Source: Harmonia axyridis
Lineage: Eukaryota > Arthropoda > Insecta > Coleoptera > Coccinellidae
Assembly: GCF_914767665.1 (NCBI RefSeq)
Contig: NC_059503.1
Coordinates: forward strand, 19,778,001 to 19,842,000
Length of the DNA: 64,000 nt
Direction of reading: 5' to 3'
Position 1 is the first letter of the stretch. Every line of letters begins with the position of its first letter. This document shows positions 42,790 to 55,491 of this stretch, piece by piece. Position numbers and translations under genes: made by a program. The notes below the pieces were generated by a model. It did no database searches and had not been told where the DNA came from. It saw only the letters and a program-made list of their open reading frames with translations.

Positions 42790-45700
42790 TAATAAGAAAT
42801 TATTTTTAAATTGACAAATATTTGTAAGAACACATTCCGAATAATGAATAGATTAATTATCATTTGATTGCTCCATATAATCTATCACATCTATGGATCA
42901 GATACTCAAAATACGAGTCCTCTCTTCACGATAATTATAATGAATATTCATTTGGAGTAATCGATGGAATTAATAATCAACAATATGGACATAAATCTGT
43001 TTCTCTTCAATTTTGAATTAATTTCTTTGAATATGAGTTGTATTTTCAATTGAAAACATTTCAATATTCAGTTCAAATATGCTACGATATTTTTCATTAT
43101 ATAATTTTTCCACAGACTGAAATATTTTTCAGTATTTTCGAATATACTTAATAATAATTTATTATTTTTACCTTCATATATAGCTCAAAAAACAATTTCT
43201 ATGATATAAAATCTGTCTTTTGATTCCGTTTCATTCGAAAAATAGAATATGGTCAATATTTTTCAATTTTGATATGGAAGTTGATAAGGCATTCAGGTGT
43301 GAAATTCAAAGAACAAAAATATCTATCTAATCACTTTGAGTAATTTTGTTGAAACAAAAAATAACAAAAAAATTTGATCAATTACTCTGAGCCATTCAAA
43401 AATACAGCTTTTGAATTTGTGTTTTGGTACAGTTTGACGACATTACTATCGATAGGGAAAGGCATTGGTCATGTCGTATCCAGCTCTTTAGGAGAAAGCA
43501 GATTAGATGAGAGGCGTAGTGGTGTTGCATAATGGCGAATGCGCCGATCCCCCTGTAATCCTAGTACTCGACGTTACACCACTTTGGACCCGAAATAACC
43601 CTGTAGCTTATTGTTTGAATCCCAAATTCATCATGAACTCAAGAGATTGCACCCTCTGAACCTTCACAAGAATTTATCCTTTAAGCTTATCAGCCGAGGG
43701 AATATTACCGTTATCTTCTGGGTATTCTGCAATTTTTCTCAGAACACTGCCCTGAGTCACCGAATTAGTCCACATAAACTGATTTAGTGTGTTTTATTGT
43801 CAATTTTTCAATTTATATTATTCTGCAATACTTAACATTTAGAATTATGTGAAATATCATAATATGATTTTCTCTATTATACAAGTTTTTGATGTCATAC
43901 TTGAGATTTATTGGAATATATTCAGTGGCTGATAATAATAGAAAAAAATATTTATATATCACTCGAAATTGAAAAAGATATGATAGATGTAGCCAGTAAT
44001 GAAATTATTTTACAAATTATTGGCAAATCAACCATTATGAATAAAATTCAACAAGTGAGAAAAAAAAAAGATCGAACCATACAACTATAAATGGTAAGGA
44101 ATTGATACTAATTCATCAATATAACAAAAACATAAGGAATTCGTTATACTTGGTCCAGTTATATTTAATGATTTTATCATCATAATGATAGTAACAACCA
44201 GTTAATATGTCTACCTAAAGCCTAATAAAGGCTTTTAGAATGTAGTTTTTATTAATTTTGTTACGAAGTTTTATATTCATACTTATTTGGTCTAAGTTGA
44301 ATTTTTCGTGTATTCATGCCAAGTAATATCTGCAGTAGAAATAGTTGATGAGGAATGAGGATTCATAACCTTGGACACTGCAAATGAATGAAATAACAGA
44401 CATGGTATAGGCTTGCCTTGCAAAACGCGTATAACATTTTTATACTAATTCTACTCTTCATCCTAGCCTATTCACCATGTCTAATTTAGGCTGACATAGA
44501 ATTAAATATCATGAAGGAGCTTATTGTATCTAGGCATTTTCTTAAATATATAAACTAGGTAAGGAAACACTATATTTTTGGTCATGAAATATCTGTATGT
44601 TTATCTCATTTTGAAAGTCGATCAATAATTATAATATCTGAATATTCAATATTCTCAGCTTCTAACGTTGTTAATTTGTAGATAATGGTGAAAAAACATG
44701 TATTTGGATTGAATTTTCACATGGAACGAGAGGTGAGTTTACTCAGGTCCACCTGTCATCTAATCATGGGATCTCATCTGTTACATCTTCAGAAAGTAAT
44801 ACATTAAGAAGCTCTTCAGCGCTGTCAAGTTTTCAGCGTAATATCAGATTCCCTTCTCATACAAAAAGCTTTAAATATTTTTGGTCCTACTGAGTTAATC
44901 TTGAATTCAATGATCATATTGTATTCTGAATTTTTTTTTCGTGCCATTTACAATCATATGACATCCTGACACTGTATATAAATCTTTTAGCTCATCCTCC
45001 CCAACGATAAAAAGTTATTAACTCATTCTGTGAACCCGTACGAAATTCGGAGTGATATATTTTTCATGCATTCCACCCAATATCGCGTAGAGACTAAAGC
45101 GTTTCGCATTAATGACAAAGAACAGAAGAACATTAAACCCAGAGAGGTCACAACCTCCATCAGGACTGGTTCAAAATGACTCCACACAGTTGTTCAACTA
45201 ACTGACGTTACATCCAGCCCCTCACGTTTATGATACTGCAAAAACATAACGTAACTGCAGATCTACAGTTCACAAAGTATCCGACCCTACAATGAGGCAG
45301 GACTAATCCGATGAAATTTTCAATTTCTAGGAAAATTACACAGAATTGAGGGAGAACTTGTGGTGCTCGATGCCCTGTTGGAGTTGAAAGAGAAAATTAA
45401 CTGAATTTTTTGGTTAGGTGCCAAGTAGCGCTTCTTATTGCCAGTTCCAGCGCTGTTCATTAAAAGTTTTTTGAAATGTTTCTGGGGAACTTGGTATCGT
45501 TGCAGAATGAACTTGAAAGAAATACAGAGTTGGATTGTTGTCATACTAACGATGAAGAAATTAACACTTCGCAGCTGGTACTGATGAATTAGCTCAGTCG
45601 AATATCTGAGAACGATAACAATACACGTAATAGAATGCTTTTAGCTCCATCTGTGTGAAGTATAAGCATATCATGCTTATCGGATTATTATTGAGAAGGC

Positions 45701-45817
45701 ATATTATTGAATATTATTCATTCGAATGTGAATACACTTTCGAAATGAGAGTAGTTACTTCGACATTAATATAGTTTATAATAGAACTACTAAAAACTCG
45801 AAAAATAGTAATTTACG
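42790..45817. other. Intron-like DNA, one weak plus-strand exon candidate
   Basis: AT-rich sequence with a GC-richer part at 43440-43760. At 44682-44732 on the plus strand, an acceptor (ttgttaatttgtag) and a donor (agag|gtgagt) frame 51 bp that read NGEKTCIWIEFSHGTR. This is short and unrecognised, and may be chance. No mobile element was supported. Confidence 0.35.
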
Positions 45818-46175
45818 TAATAAGTCCGGAAAATAGGTTTTTTTTGGACGAACAGACTTCCAGGACTCGCTTACGCTCGTCCTGGAAGTCTGTGAGTCCA
45901 AAAAAACCATTTTCGGCAACCGTGTAGAATAACACTATCGCTGCTGCTTTCCATATTTTATTGCGATTGCGATCAAAAAACATGCAAATTTTTGACAACT
46001 AATTTCATATGAACTGTCAGCCGTTATCTCGGTTGCTATGGATTCTATGATTCTTTTCTGGACTAGTCCGGGAAGTACGTACTTTCCGGACTAGGCCGGG
46101 AAATGCTACTTTCTCAGAGAAAAAGCGTCCGGGAAGTGAGCACTTCCCGGACGGTTGCCGAAAAAACATATTTAC
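45818..46175. repeat. Composite foldback element with three palindromes
   Basis: The first palindrome (45836-45908) has arms ggttttttttggacgaacag with acttccaggac, and a tcgcttacgctc centre. The second (46063-46094) is ctagtccgggaagtacgtac with its mirror. The third (46126-46153) is cgtccgggaagtgagcactt with its mirror. The words ttttcggcaaccg at 45910 and cggttgccgaaaaaac at 46152 form a further outer inverted repeat. No coding remnant. It appears to be a foldback or MITE-like element. Confidence 0.7.
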
Positions 46176-46179
46176 ATTG

Positions 46180-48500
46180 GGTCAGATCTTTCATTTTTCC
46201 GAAATAATAATATGTTTCATTTCAAATGAATCACCCTGTTTATTTTCTGCCTTTCAAAATACTTAAGAATTACCGAAAATTTTTCATGTTATGTTTCATA
46301 TCACCCATATCACAAGATCTTTGTTGACCAGAATCTGTTGGAACCATTCGATCTGTTTCCAAGGTAAATAAGGAGTTCCATACTTGAAACTATGTTTAAA
46401 TTTTTTTTGTTTGAGGAAATCAAACCAAAATTTTCACAATGCGCTGATTAATCATCAAGTATCCAAAAGAAAATTATCAGAGAAGATGTATAACTGTTTT
46501 TCCTACAAGCAGAAAAGGAATTCATGAATCCGAATGACACGTATATTAATGAAATGTTTTCATCTACTTTAACAAAGTAGCGAACATTTTCGAAAAAATT
46601 TTAACTCAATGCGATAATTGATATATTTATGCCAATAAGGAAAATACTAAAGAACAAAATAGATTATACTTGTCGGGCGGGGAAGTAGGCTTTTATGATA
46701 ACATCCATTCAGAAGGATTGTCTGAAAGTATGCTCCATTCAACTCCACTTTGTTCAACGTCTCTGATGTATTTCTTCCTATTCTCATTCATACACTGAGC
46801 AACTGAGACTAACGTGAAGGGAAAATTTTTCATTGTTGCAACAATGCTCTCGTGGAGCGCTACATTCTAGAAGAACTTATTATGGGAGGTGTTGTGCTGG
46901 TTGAAAAGAAGGAGGCATTAAAGCAGACAACGCTTTCATCCAAGCGTTCCACTCAGCAACAATCGAAACTTTACTCGGCACCTCCGAGCAGTCGAAGATG
47001 TAACAGGGTAACACTCTACTTTTTAATTAGTAAAGTTCTTGGATTCCAGTGGTCTAACAAACTCCAGGAACTCCTCATATTCCTTAAGTGCTTCTTCAAT
47101 AGTTCCAGATGAATGGCAAATTTCACGTCTTCAAGCAGCCTCGATCCATACACAAAAAGCGGAAGTGAAATACAAAACTTTTTAAAATTCGTTTTTCATT
47201 TATTTCTGCGGCGGAAAGTTCTCCCCGAAAGATCCAATCCGTATTTATTCGGTATAAAATTAAATATATAAATATCGAGCGAATTTTCTATGAACTTCAT
47301 TTTTAGGATTCCAGTGGTTTGAAAACTTCAGGAACTTCTCATATCTAAGGGATCAAATGGTTCTCCAAAAAACGTTAAGCTGCGCGTCAATTTTATAAAT
47401 ATTAGCACTATCAAAGAGAACAACAGTATTCAGCACTAGAAAAGATCAAGGCCACAGCTCTATTATATTTGGCCACTGTGTTAACTAATAATAAATGAAG
47501 TTAACTTTACTTTCAGGAACCCTAATGACGCATGACCATAGAATTGACAGCTGGTAAGTTGTTTTTTTACGTTTATTGGCCTTTGAGAAACCAGGAGTGA
47601 GAACCCAATCAGAACAATTTCTATTTTCCTAAAACCTTCCTGACAATTCTTAAGAGCGTCTTCAACATATGGTTCAATCCCGAATAGAATCAGCCGATTT
47701 TGAAAGGAACTCTCAAAAGACTCATACAACGATATCTACTTGGATCGGAAGAATTTTCACCAGACTTCAGAACAGGAATTACCTAGGCTTCATGAAATTC
47801 AATTGAAAAATGATCTGAAATCAATACATCATTGTAGAATGATAAAATCCAAGAAAAAATTTCCAAATTTTTCAGAAACTAAGGATAAATTTCATCGAAG
47901 CCGACAATTTTTCTAGTTTCTATACATCTGAGAGTAGATGTCAACTCATACATATTGAACGGACGACAAATAAAATCTAAAATAGATGACGATTTCCTTC
48001 CATGTATGCACATTTTCTTTGTCTATTTTTTTTTTTTTGATGAATTCTATAGCAGGATCCATTTGACATTCATGTTGAAAAGCTCCCAAGTTGCTGAGTA
48101 CCTCTCACACACCATTATTGAACGAGTTGAAGTTTCGTTGAGTTTGTTCTGATTCATTTTGTTCTTATTAGCAAATTAAGAATGAACTTTAATTTTCAAG
48201 TAGTCTCTACTTGCGGTTTCATAAATATTGATTGAAAAATAACAGAAGTATTCTGTGGGAAAAACATTAAATTGTACAAAAATGAGTTGAATGCTCTTTT
48301 CTCTAATTTTTGCTGTTTTTTTGTTGCAATTTGAAAGGTTTTGCTAAGGCATGTCAAGAATAGTATTCAGATAATGCATTCGTAAATTGACCATTCACAA
48401 TTCTGCATATACGCAGACTTTACGAATGGTCGAGGATAGTTTCATGAGGAAATTATTCAGGAATAAAATGAACTCAAACTTTTGTAATACTATATTATTT
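46180..48500. other. No recognised gene; one diverged direct repeat
   Basis: The word 'ggattccagtggtctaacaa' at 47040 recurs as 'ggattccagtggtttgaaaa' at 47306, each followed by 'caggaact(c/t)ctcatat'. The frames at 46852-47112 and 47481-47729 show no motif. These may be old retroelement pieces. Confidence 0.35.
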
Positions 48501-48504
48501 TTAG

Positions 48505-48605
48505 GATCAGAAGTTAAAGAGATATTTACAAAATACCTAGAAGAAACCAATTTAAATGAGGCTCATGAATACAGCAGTTCTTCAAGTGTTTCTCCCATTT
48601 ACTGA
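48505..48605 (+). CDS. Unrecognised candidate terminal exon
   Basis: An acceptor-like actatattatttttag at 48504 leads into a frame reading SEVKEIFTKYLEETNLNEAH and EYSSSSSVSPIY, then a stop at 48605. The composition is protein-like, and the same frame is open upstream to 48387. No family was recognised and no partner exon was found. It could be a fragment of a mobile element gene or chance. Confidence 0.25.
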
Positions 48606-48609
48606 AATC

Positions 48610-49770
48610 ACTCTTTTATTGAATAAGAGCGAGTTTTTGAACCAGTTATTCAAACTCCATAATTTCTTAATTTCGGAATTATTTCTTAAAGCCTTATTAC
48701 ATCAATATTCAACACAAAATGAATAACATTCAAACAACGATTCGCTTCAGAAAGAGATATATCCCGAACTCACATTTCTTCGCATCATAAACACCTCCAA
48801 TCATTCCAACGGAGCTGATCCAAACGAGTTGGAAAGAAAAGATAACGCAGCACCCCGTGAAATTCCTGGTCGTTAAAATTTTCCGCACATGTGGCCCTCT
48901 CAAAGTGGAATTTCATACTTACATATTTCCGATTCTTCACGTTGAACCCCGAAACAAAAAACTCGCCCGAAAGTATTTTCCAACATGATGTTGCAGTCGG
49001 TTCAAAGTCGTTATCGTCGTTGTGTTACAGCGACTGTTTTTAATTTTCTCCAAACAATCGAAACATGAATTAAATTCCGAACGTGAAATTGCACAAAGTT
49101 TGGCAAGTATTGCCGACTTTTTCGACGCGGGAGGCATTCTGGGAAAGATTGAGGATGACGATTATCGAACCCAGAGCACGCCTTCTTGTGGTAGTTATTT
49201 GCGAATGCCAGCAGTTTCATTTTCGTTCGATCTCATTTCCAACGGATTGAATTTTTTCATCGACATACGGAAAAGTCATGACTCAGACCACTCTTTTCGA
49301 ATCAGGGAAAATATCGGGAAAGATCTAACTTTCTAGATTTTTTTAGATATCCTAAATTGGAAGGGCTTGATCACATAACCAAGCGAGGAATTCGAATTAA
49401 GGTTCTTTCAACTTTCCTCAAGAGGGAATTTCACCGTCTTACTGCTCAGTTCAAAAAGTATGTATAGATTTTTCCGTTTGCAATCTCCGATTTTTATGGG
49501 GTTTTCACATAATTTCTTTAAACTATAATCTACATTCTAGATTGTAAATATTTTCAATTTGTGATTGAAAACAAAAATGTTGGTAACTTTTCGTTTTCCG
49601 CGAAAAAATTGATGAGGAATAATGTTGACTTTATCAATAAATTAACGCACCACTAAGAATAAGGCAAAAGTTTAAGATAATTTTCGTCTGAACTCCTTGT
49701 CTGATTCGGACATTTTTTTTAATGTAAGGTTATTTCATACACCTTTACTCATTTACAATTGCCTCTCAGC
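48610..49770. other. Unique GC-richer stretch at 48780-49440
   Basis: On the minus strand a strong donor (aatat|gtaagtatg at about 48926) follows an open stretch with GEFFVSGFNVKNRKY in one frame, but no good acceptor precedes it and a stop lies 110 bases upstream. On the plus strand a 104-codon frame (49022-49336) has no motif. It may hold a host exon or regulatory DNA; neither can be confirmed. Confidence 0.3.
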
Positions 49771-49773
49771 TCC

Positions 49774-50110
49774 CAGATACTAGGATTGCCAGATTAAATT
49801 CACGCAAACATTTATGGATTGATACTGTCTTCCAATCTAATGAAAGTGACAAGGAAATTTGGCGTTCGAAATGGAGTTCTTGTAATGTCTTCAACAAAAG
49901 TCTGATCGCTGATCTTTCAGAGAAGGGAGTTGAGGTTTCAATCTTCCTAGGAAAATTTGATGAATTTCAAATAAGACCGGTCATGGTCGTTGCTATAGTT
50001 TGCTCTTCAAATGGCATTCTATTGAAAGCCCTTCTATGTGAGCGTGGTGTAGAAGAAACCATTGACCACTTGGTGAATAATCGTCCAATTTATGAGTTTC
50101 AGTTGGTTTC
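49774..50110 (+). pseudogene. Non-LTR element C-terminal tail, decayed
   Basis: The plus strand reads PDTRIARLNSRKHLWIDTVF and later, in two frames, FKWHSIESPS and CERGVEETIDHLVNNRPIYE. The last part matches the cysteine/histidine motif near the end of non-LTR polyproteins, where SPxCxCGxEETxxHL is usual; here the second Cys is Arg. Frameshifts separate the pieces and there is no reverse transcriptase upstream. Confidence 0.55.
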
Positions 50111-50749
50111 CAAGCTATCTATTCAGTTTCAGATTCTTTTTTAGAATGAGTAGTTAAATTCAAAACAATATAATGGAAACTAACATTCACTACTCCTTTT
50201 TGGTTCTTTTCTTTTTTGATTTAATTATGAAGTCCTCAACCCTTAGTAAAGAGGAAGGATGGAGAAGATATTGTATGGATGAAGAGGAAACCCTTCAATA
50301 TAAATATGTCTGCTTATTCTGTCAACAAAACCATCACTGCACCTATACTGGAAGACAGAGTTTTTGCTGAGGTTATCTGTGCTCTTCTATCATACGTTGA
50401 AATGTATGATGCCCCGTTTTCCTCAGAATGAGTCGGAATAGGAAGAATAGAATTCATTTGCTTTTAAACATCACAAATGAATCAAATTAACCTTCAATAG
50501 CATACAAGGTGCGTCAAGTTTAAATATAATAGCATCTCACAGACAAACGAAGCTCCATATTTTAATAACTGTTCAGTTTTGAGTCTATGGTGATAATATA
50601 CAAAAAACTAATGTTTCAGTATCAACAGGTCCGACTGAGGTGAGATTTTAAGAATAATATAAAATAACAAGCTTTCAACAAAATAAGTCATCAGAATCAC
50701 GGAATATTCAATGAGAATACCGAAAATGAGCGAAGGACTGACCTGAAGT

Positions 50750-50862
50750 TAGAAGCTTTCGGGCAAACATTCATTCAAGCGCCAATTGCTCTTTTTGATA
50801 GACCTATTCATAGTTCTTTGGTCTCTAATAGCGCAATAGGCTTGAATGAACGGTCACTATTC
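50750..50862. repeat. Copy of the 'tcatgcgccaatt' hairpin family
   Basis: The left arm 'cattcattcaagcgccaatt' pairs with the right arm 'gcgcaataggcttgaatgaa' around a loop of about 45 bases. A gaagctttcgggc word at the start corresponds to cagctttcgagc at 12380. It is the second copy with both arms. Confidence 0.6.
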
Positions 50863-50989
50863 CCATTTTTTTCGGGTCCTATTTTTGAAGGAACTAAGTT
50901 CTGTATCACTTCGTTTGATAATAAATTTCGATCAAGTAGGGACCGAATCCATCATAGAGACATCCGAATAGACCCCAAAAAATAATTCA

Positions 50990-51780
50990 TAACCTAAGCG
51001 GAGCGAAAATGATACATTTCCAGGTCTTTCCCACGAACCAAAATTATATCCCCATAATTCCATAACTGATACGTGAGTGTCAACTTCCACGGAAACGACT
51101 CTATGCTTTTTGCCGTTTCTACCTCTTGATACGTGCGCGGCCGATGAAGTGGCTTAAGCAAGGAGCAGACGATATCCCCGAAGGAAGTGTCGGTCTCCAT
51201 AGAACAAGGATTTACACTCGAAAAGTCCCGGGTTTAATCAATCTTGCCAGCGATACATGGAAAACTTCGTCGGCTGCAGCGGCTAATCCATTTTGGCTAA
51301 CATGTTCTATAATCACGACAAGAACGGAATAATATCCGGTGTGTTCCAGGTCCGAGCCGAACAACTTCCGGGAGTACATCAGCATCTTGCGATCTCAGAA
51401 GATTATACGGATACTGGGTTTTGTAGGGATAGAGGAGAAGGAAATTTCATGTTCGTTGCAGGGATAACAAGCGATGGTTCGCACTGGGTATTGGATGTTT
51501 TTCAGAGAAAACTGAGTTGTCGGAAGAAGTCAAGTTTTGTGTTCCTATGGAACACTACTTTGTTGTTTTCTTTTCCATAGTGAGAAGAGGTTTATTTTCT
51601 CGATTATAGCAGGAAAAATGAAAAGAAAGGTACATCCTTCATTTCTGAAGGGGCAAATATTTGAACTATTATCTGTGCATGGGATTATAATTTTTTCTGA
51701 AATCCAATTATCAAATCACTCAATCCATTCATCATTCGGAGCTTTTTCAGAAACAACCCAAATGCTACAATGATTATTGC
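50990..51780. other. Unique GC-richer stretch, open on both strands
   Basis: Between 51000 and 51560 both strands are largely open because the DNA is less AT-rich. A minus-strand frame near 51000-51120 reads VVSVEVDTHVSVMELWGYNF but has no supported splice sites. A plus-strand frame at 51293-51580 reads GVFQVRAEQLPGVHQHLA. Neither was recognised. This may contain host coding or regulatory DNA. Confidence 0.3.
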
Positions 51781-51785
51781 GTTGA

Positions 51786-52846
51786 ACCATCCAACATAAA
51801 ATAGGAAAATAAATAAGACACTTGACTAAATGTTTCAAAAAATTCAATCTTTTTTGATGTAATATTGACTACTTTCAATGTGATCTTGTGTCAATGACCA
51901 TAGCTGTCGAGACACATTAATTTAAATAAATAAATAAAAAATTCAATGAAAATATATAAAATTTTGTTGACATGCATGTTTCATCCCATTCTCAAAATAT
52001 TTTATATTTTTATTACCTACATATTGTGAAACATAGTCAGGTATTTAATTTATTTTCTTTTATTAATGTTGAAATTATGTTTCATCAAGTGATAAATAAT
52101 CAAGGAATCAATTTCGATTGAAATCTTTCTTTATGATATTTATTAGAAAATTTATATGAGTTGAGATATTTTGCAATGAATATTGTGTTTTTGAATACTC
52201 GTCCACGCAACAGATTTTTCGGAGTAGGTTGAGTAAAGTAAAGGAAAAAATTCGAAAAAAATCATAAAATTTTTCCGTGACTACAGAACTGTTGGAGTTA
52301 AGATTTTCGGTGTTGATAGAAATTTGAAATAAAAAATTTCAAGTGTTATGCAAAATTTCAATCTGTTCACATAATCAGAAATATAGGAAATACGAGCAGA
52401 ATAGTGAAAAAAGCTATTCAAGAAATCCGTAACAACCGATCAGACTGAAGAGAGATTTTGTAATTAAATATGAAATAACAGTTTTGAGCTTCGTTTAAAA
52501 TTCTAGAAGAAAAAATTTGAGAAAATCTGCTTAATATTGCTATGCTATGGTTCCGATAATACGTTTGACGTTAAATTCTGCATTAAGTTAGAAATTATTA
52601 TTTTATATTCGATTGCGAAATCTTAACTCTGTGAGATCTGTCGTCACGAAAATATTGGGTATTTATTTTCTTATATTCTTCTTGAATTTTGAATGACTCT
52701 AAGTTTACTATCAACATGAAATTCTCCACGGAACTTGAAGTTGTTATTTCAAAAGCAACTTGAAATTTTTATCTCAATCGAATGTGCAATATTGAAATTA
52801 TTATGAAAACAAATTTAAAAATTACAGACATTATGATGGAATCATT
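51786..52846. other. AT-rich; possible non-LTR tail near 51940
   Basis: The stretch 'gaccatagctgtcgagacac' followed by 'attaatttaaataaataaataaa' looks like the 3' end of a non-LTR element with a TAAA tail. No coding remnant precedes it. The rest is very AT-rich without features. Confidence 0.3.
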
Positions 52847-53550
52847 TTGCATCCAAATTATTGTTCCCTGTAAATAGTTTAACCATGATCCCAATATTCT
52901 TGGAAATTGATTGGTTCTTCGAACTGACGAATGCATGTTGTTTTCAATTGACTTACAAGGGACTAATTTCTGTTGTAAGTCTCAAGAAAGTTATTAAAGT
53001 TTGGGAATGCTTATAAACGAACATGAGGCGTAGCTCATGTCAATCATAAAAGTACCACGTGGTCTATGTTCAAGTCACCCTCAAATCGAGAATATTTTAT
53101 TGTGAAAACCACCCAAATTTCTAGGAATCATGAAATATTTTTTGGGTTGTACTTACTCTCATACCGGGGAGATGCTAAGGTTAAGATACAGTCAAGAATC
53201 GGTCAAACTTTATGGGGAGCGAACTTTAAGTAAGACAAGTCGCGAATTAAGAACAAGATGAAACGACCAAGTTAACAGTTAGAAGTAGAAGATGATACTA
53301 AGAAGACCTGATATTTGACGATGGTTCTTTTATATTGACAATTGAGGAGTGAAGACGAAATTTAGTACCGACTTGAGATATTATAATTGAGACGGGAATA
53401 TCTTTTCAATACTGTGTACTATTAGGTTGTAAAACTTTGTGAATAGATTTTTACCTAATTAAAAAGTTTTTAATTTGTACAACCTAAGGAAATGTCAACC
53501 TGAAATCGACGATAGGCGATTGACCAAGTAATCGATAAACCAAGCCTACA
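52847..53550 (+). repeat. Solo-LTR-like repeat, copy 3
   Basis: This ~704-bp block is the most diverged copy. The words 'ccctgtaaatag' (52867), 'tttcaattgacttaca', 'aactttgtgaatagat' and the end 'aaccaagcctaca' match the copies at 5165 (reverse) and 16359. The left end is degraded, and no target duplication is visible. Confidence 0.6.
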
Positions 53551-53902
53551 ATTAGAGGACGATCTGCTCAGAGAAAGTGCACTCATTGAGTTTTGTAAAA
53601 CTCACCATTAGTTTCCGAATGTCAGAGAAATTATAAGAACTTTTACTGGATAGTAAACAACCTCAAATTACTCAGAACTTAATTCAATATAATCATAATT
53701 GAAAATAATATAAATTTCTGCTGCACATGCCAGATCATTCCAGAGGCTGACACTAAATCAAATTTATCATAAATATGGCAAGGGATAAGTCGCCTCGTAC
53801 AATAAATAACTTCTTGTTCTCATACTTCACGTCACGTACATCTGTACCGATTTTTATCTCGCATCTCTTCCTGAATGGTCCGGAAATGTGAGGCAGTGAA
53901 GT
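53551..53902. other. No recognised gene
   Basis: AT-rich spacer between the LTR copy and the candidate exon at 53903. Confidence 0.4.
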
Positions 53903-54111
53903 TTATGGTTTAGTAACAGAAGGTGCGAGGTCACACACCGTCGTCTGTCGAGTTCTGAGACAGGCGCCGCAAGCATCCACTATTGCGGCCAAGTTCGAAT
54001 TTAAGGCATCTGGTACGACTTCGAGTTGTTCAAGTCCCGAACATAGTTGTACATATCCGTTCGTATGTTGGATTGGAATTGTTTGGATGGCCACTTCGGT
54101 GGAGTGTTTGT
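53903..54111 (-). CDS. Unrecognised candidate terminal exon
   Basis: On the minus strand an acceptor (gctgaaaatatttccag) precedes an open stretch that reads HSTEVAIQTIPIQHTNGYVQ, then LCSGLEQLEVVPDALNSNLA and CGACLRTRQTTVCDLAPSV, and ends with a stop at 53903. It is GC-richer than its surroundings and looks protein-like, with four cysteines near the end. The frame is also open upstream to an ATG at 54172. No family was recognised. The opposite strand is open too, so chance cannot be excluded. Confidence 0.35.
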
Positions 54112-54239
54112 CTGGAAATATTTTCAGCTGACCATTCGCTCTCTGAAGGTTATTTATTGCACTGAGATGCATTCTCAGCTACTTCTTGAAGTTTGCGCAA
54201 TAGTTTATTATATTTCGGTTCTCTTGGTTTAATGAATCT

Positions 54240-55490
54240 ATTGAGACGATTTTGAAGTTTTAGATGTGAAATTGAATCTCCGATTACTGAGAACTTCGTT
54301 ATTTCAAATATAACACGCTGTAAATTATTACTTTTTTTGGTTACCCATAGCCTCTGAATTATTTCTGTATCATAACTCCAGAACGCCTGAAATTATCGCT
54401 TTGCGACCTTCAGGTGTTTTCATGCAAATTTGATGGAATTTCTGTTTCTGTTAAAAATCCTATTATTACATTTTAAATTTCGCAGTAAAATGAACTAAAC
54501 AATGAACTTCTGACTTAGCGCCCCCTATCGAAAGCAGCAAAAACAAATTTATTATGACTATATTGTGTTCTCAATCAACAAGATATTATCTTTCAGACGA
54601 GATCTAATTTGCTCAAAAATGTTGAGCCAAACTGAAGTTACAGGCGTTTCAATCAGTCAGATTTCTCCCTTTCACCTACCCTCATTTGATGTCGTAAAAT
54701 CGAAAGTGACAATTCAAAAAGATAGAGAATTTTTCAAGGATTACATTGATGATATTTTTTCTTCAACTTCATATCAAACATTTTCGAGTAAAATTCATTT
54801 TTCTACTCGACGGTAGCTATTACGCCCCCTAGCGGTAGAGGTATGAACTTCAAAAAAATTTCCAGTGTGTTATCTTGTACGCTTCAGTGGTAAAATTGTT
54901 TACCGCAAAACTCTACGATGAGTGGATCCTGAGATATAGCCGCTTACCTCGCTTATTTGCCCACCCTGTACGTAATCATAAGGGTTCTTGAAAATCCGAG
55001 TGATTTTACCATTCAACAGCCTAAGGCAAGAACAAAACGGAAAAAAATTATAAGAAATGAAACCTACTTAAACTAAGTACATTCCATGTGAAAAATAAAA
55101 AACGAAAAAAATCGAAGCCAAGTGCGAGCCATGAAATATTTATACAAAAAAAAATGAAATACACTCACCTTGCCCAACATTTTGTAATTTAATTCAGACT
55201 ATGACCCAAGAACAGTCCTCCTTATAGCAGATGGTGTTCTATCGAATATATCAAAACATCCTGAACAGAGAGGTAGCTCTGACATTTCCGGTACAGAGAC
55301 AAGAAGAGAAGTACATTAGTGTGCGGAAAAGGAAGGTAAAAAGTAGTCAACATGCTCAGGCACTCTGGGAACATGTAGATTACTCAGAGAAAGTAAGAAG
55401 GGATAATCAATCCCTGAGCAAAGACTTTTCTGAAGAAATACTAGACCCATATAGGTGCGACGACTATCCATACCATTGACCTCAAATCTG
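54240..55490. other. Repeat-rich intergenic DNA
   Basis: The words 'agcgccccctatcgaaagca' (54518) and 'tacgccccctagcggtagag' (54821) and a reversed acagggtg word (ccaccctgtacg, 54960) mark short dispersed repeats. On the minus strand near 55165 the sequence aaaATGttgggcaag|gtgagt could be a first exon (M-L-G-K), but no following exon of matching phase was identified. Confidence 0.4.
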
Positions 55491-55491
55491 C

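Noticed and set aside
48926..49030. Second CUB exon upstream of the known ones
   Set aside because: A strong donor is present, but the frame lacks a good acceptor and CUB residues, and its phase does not fit 42786 without creating a stop.
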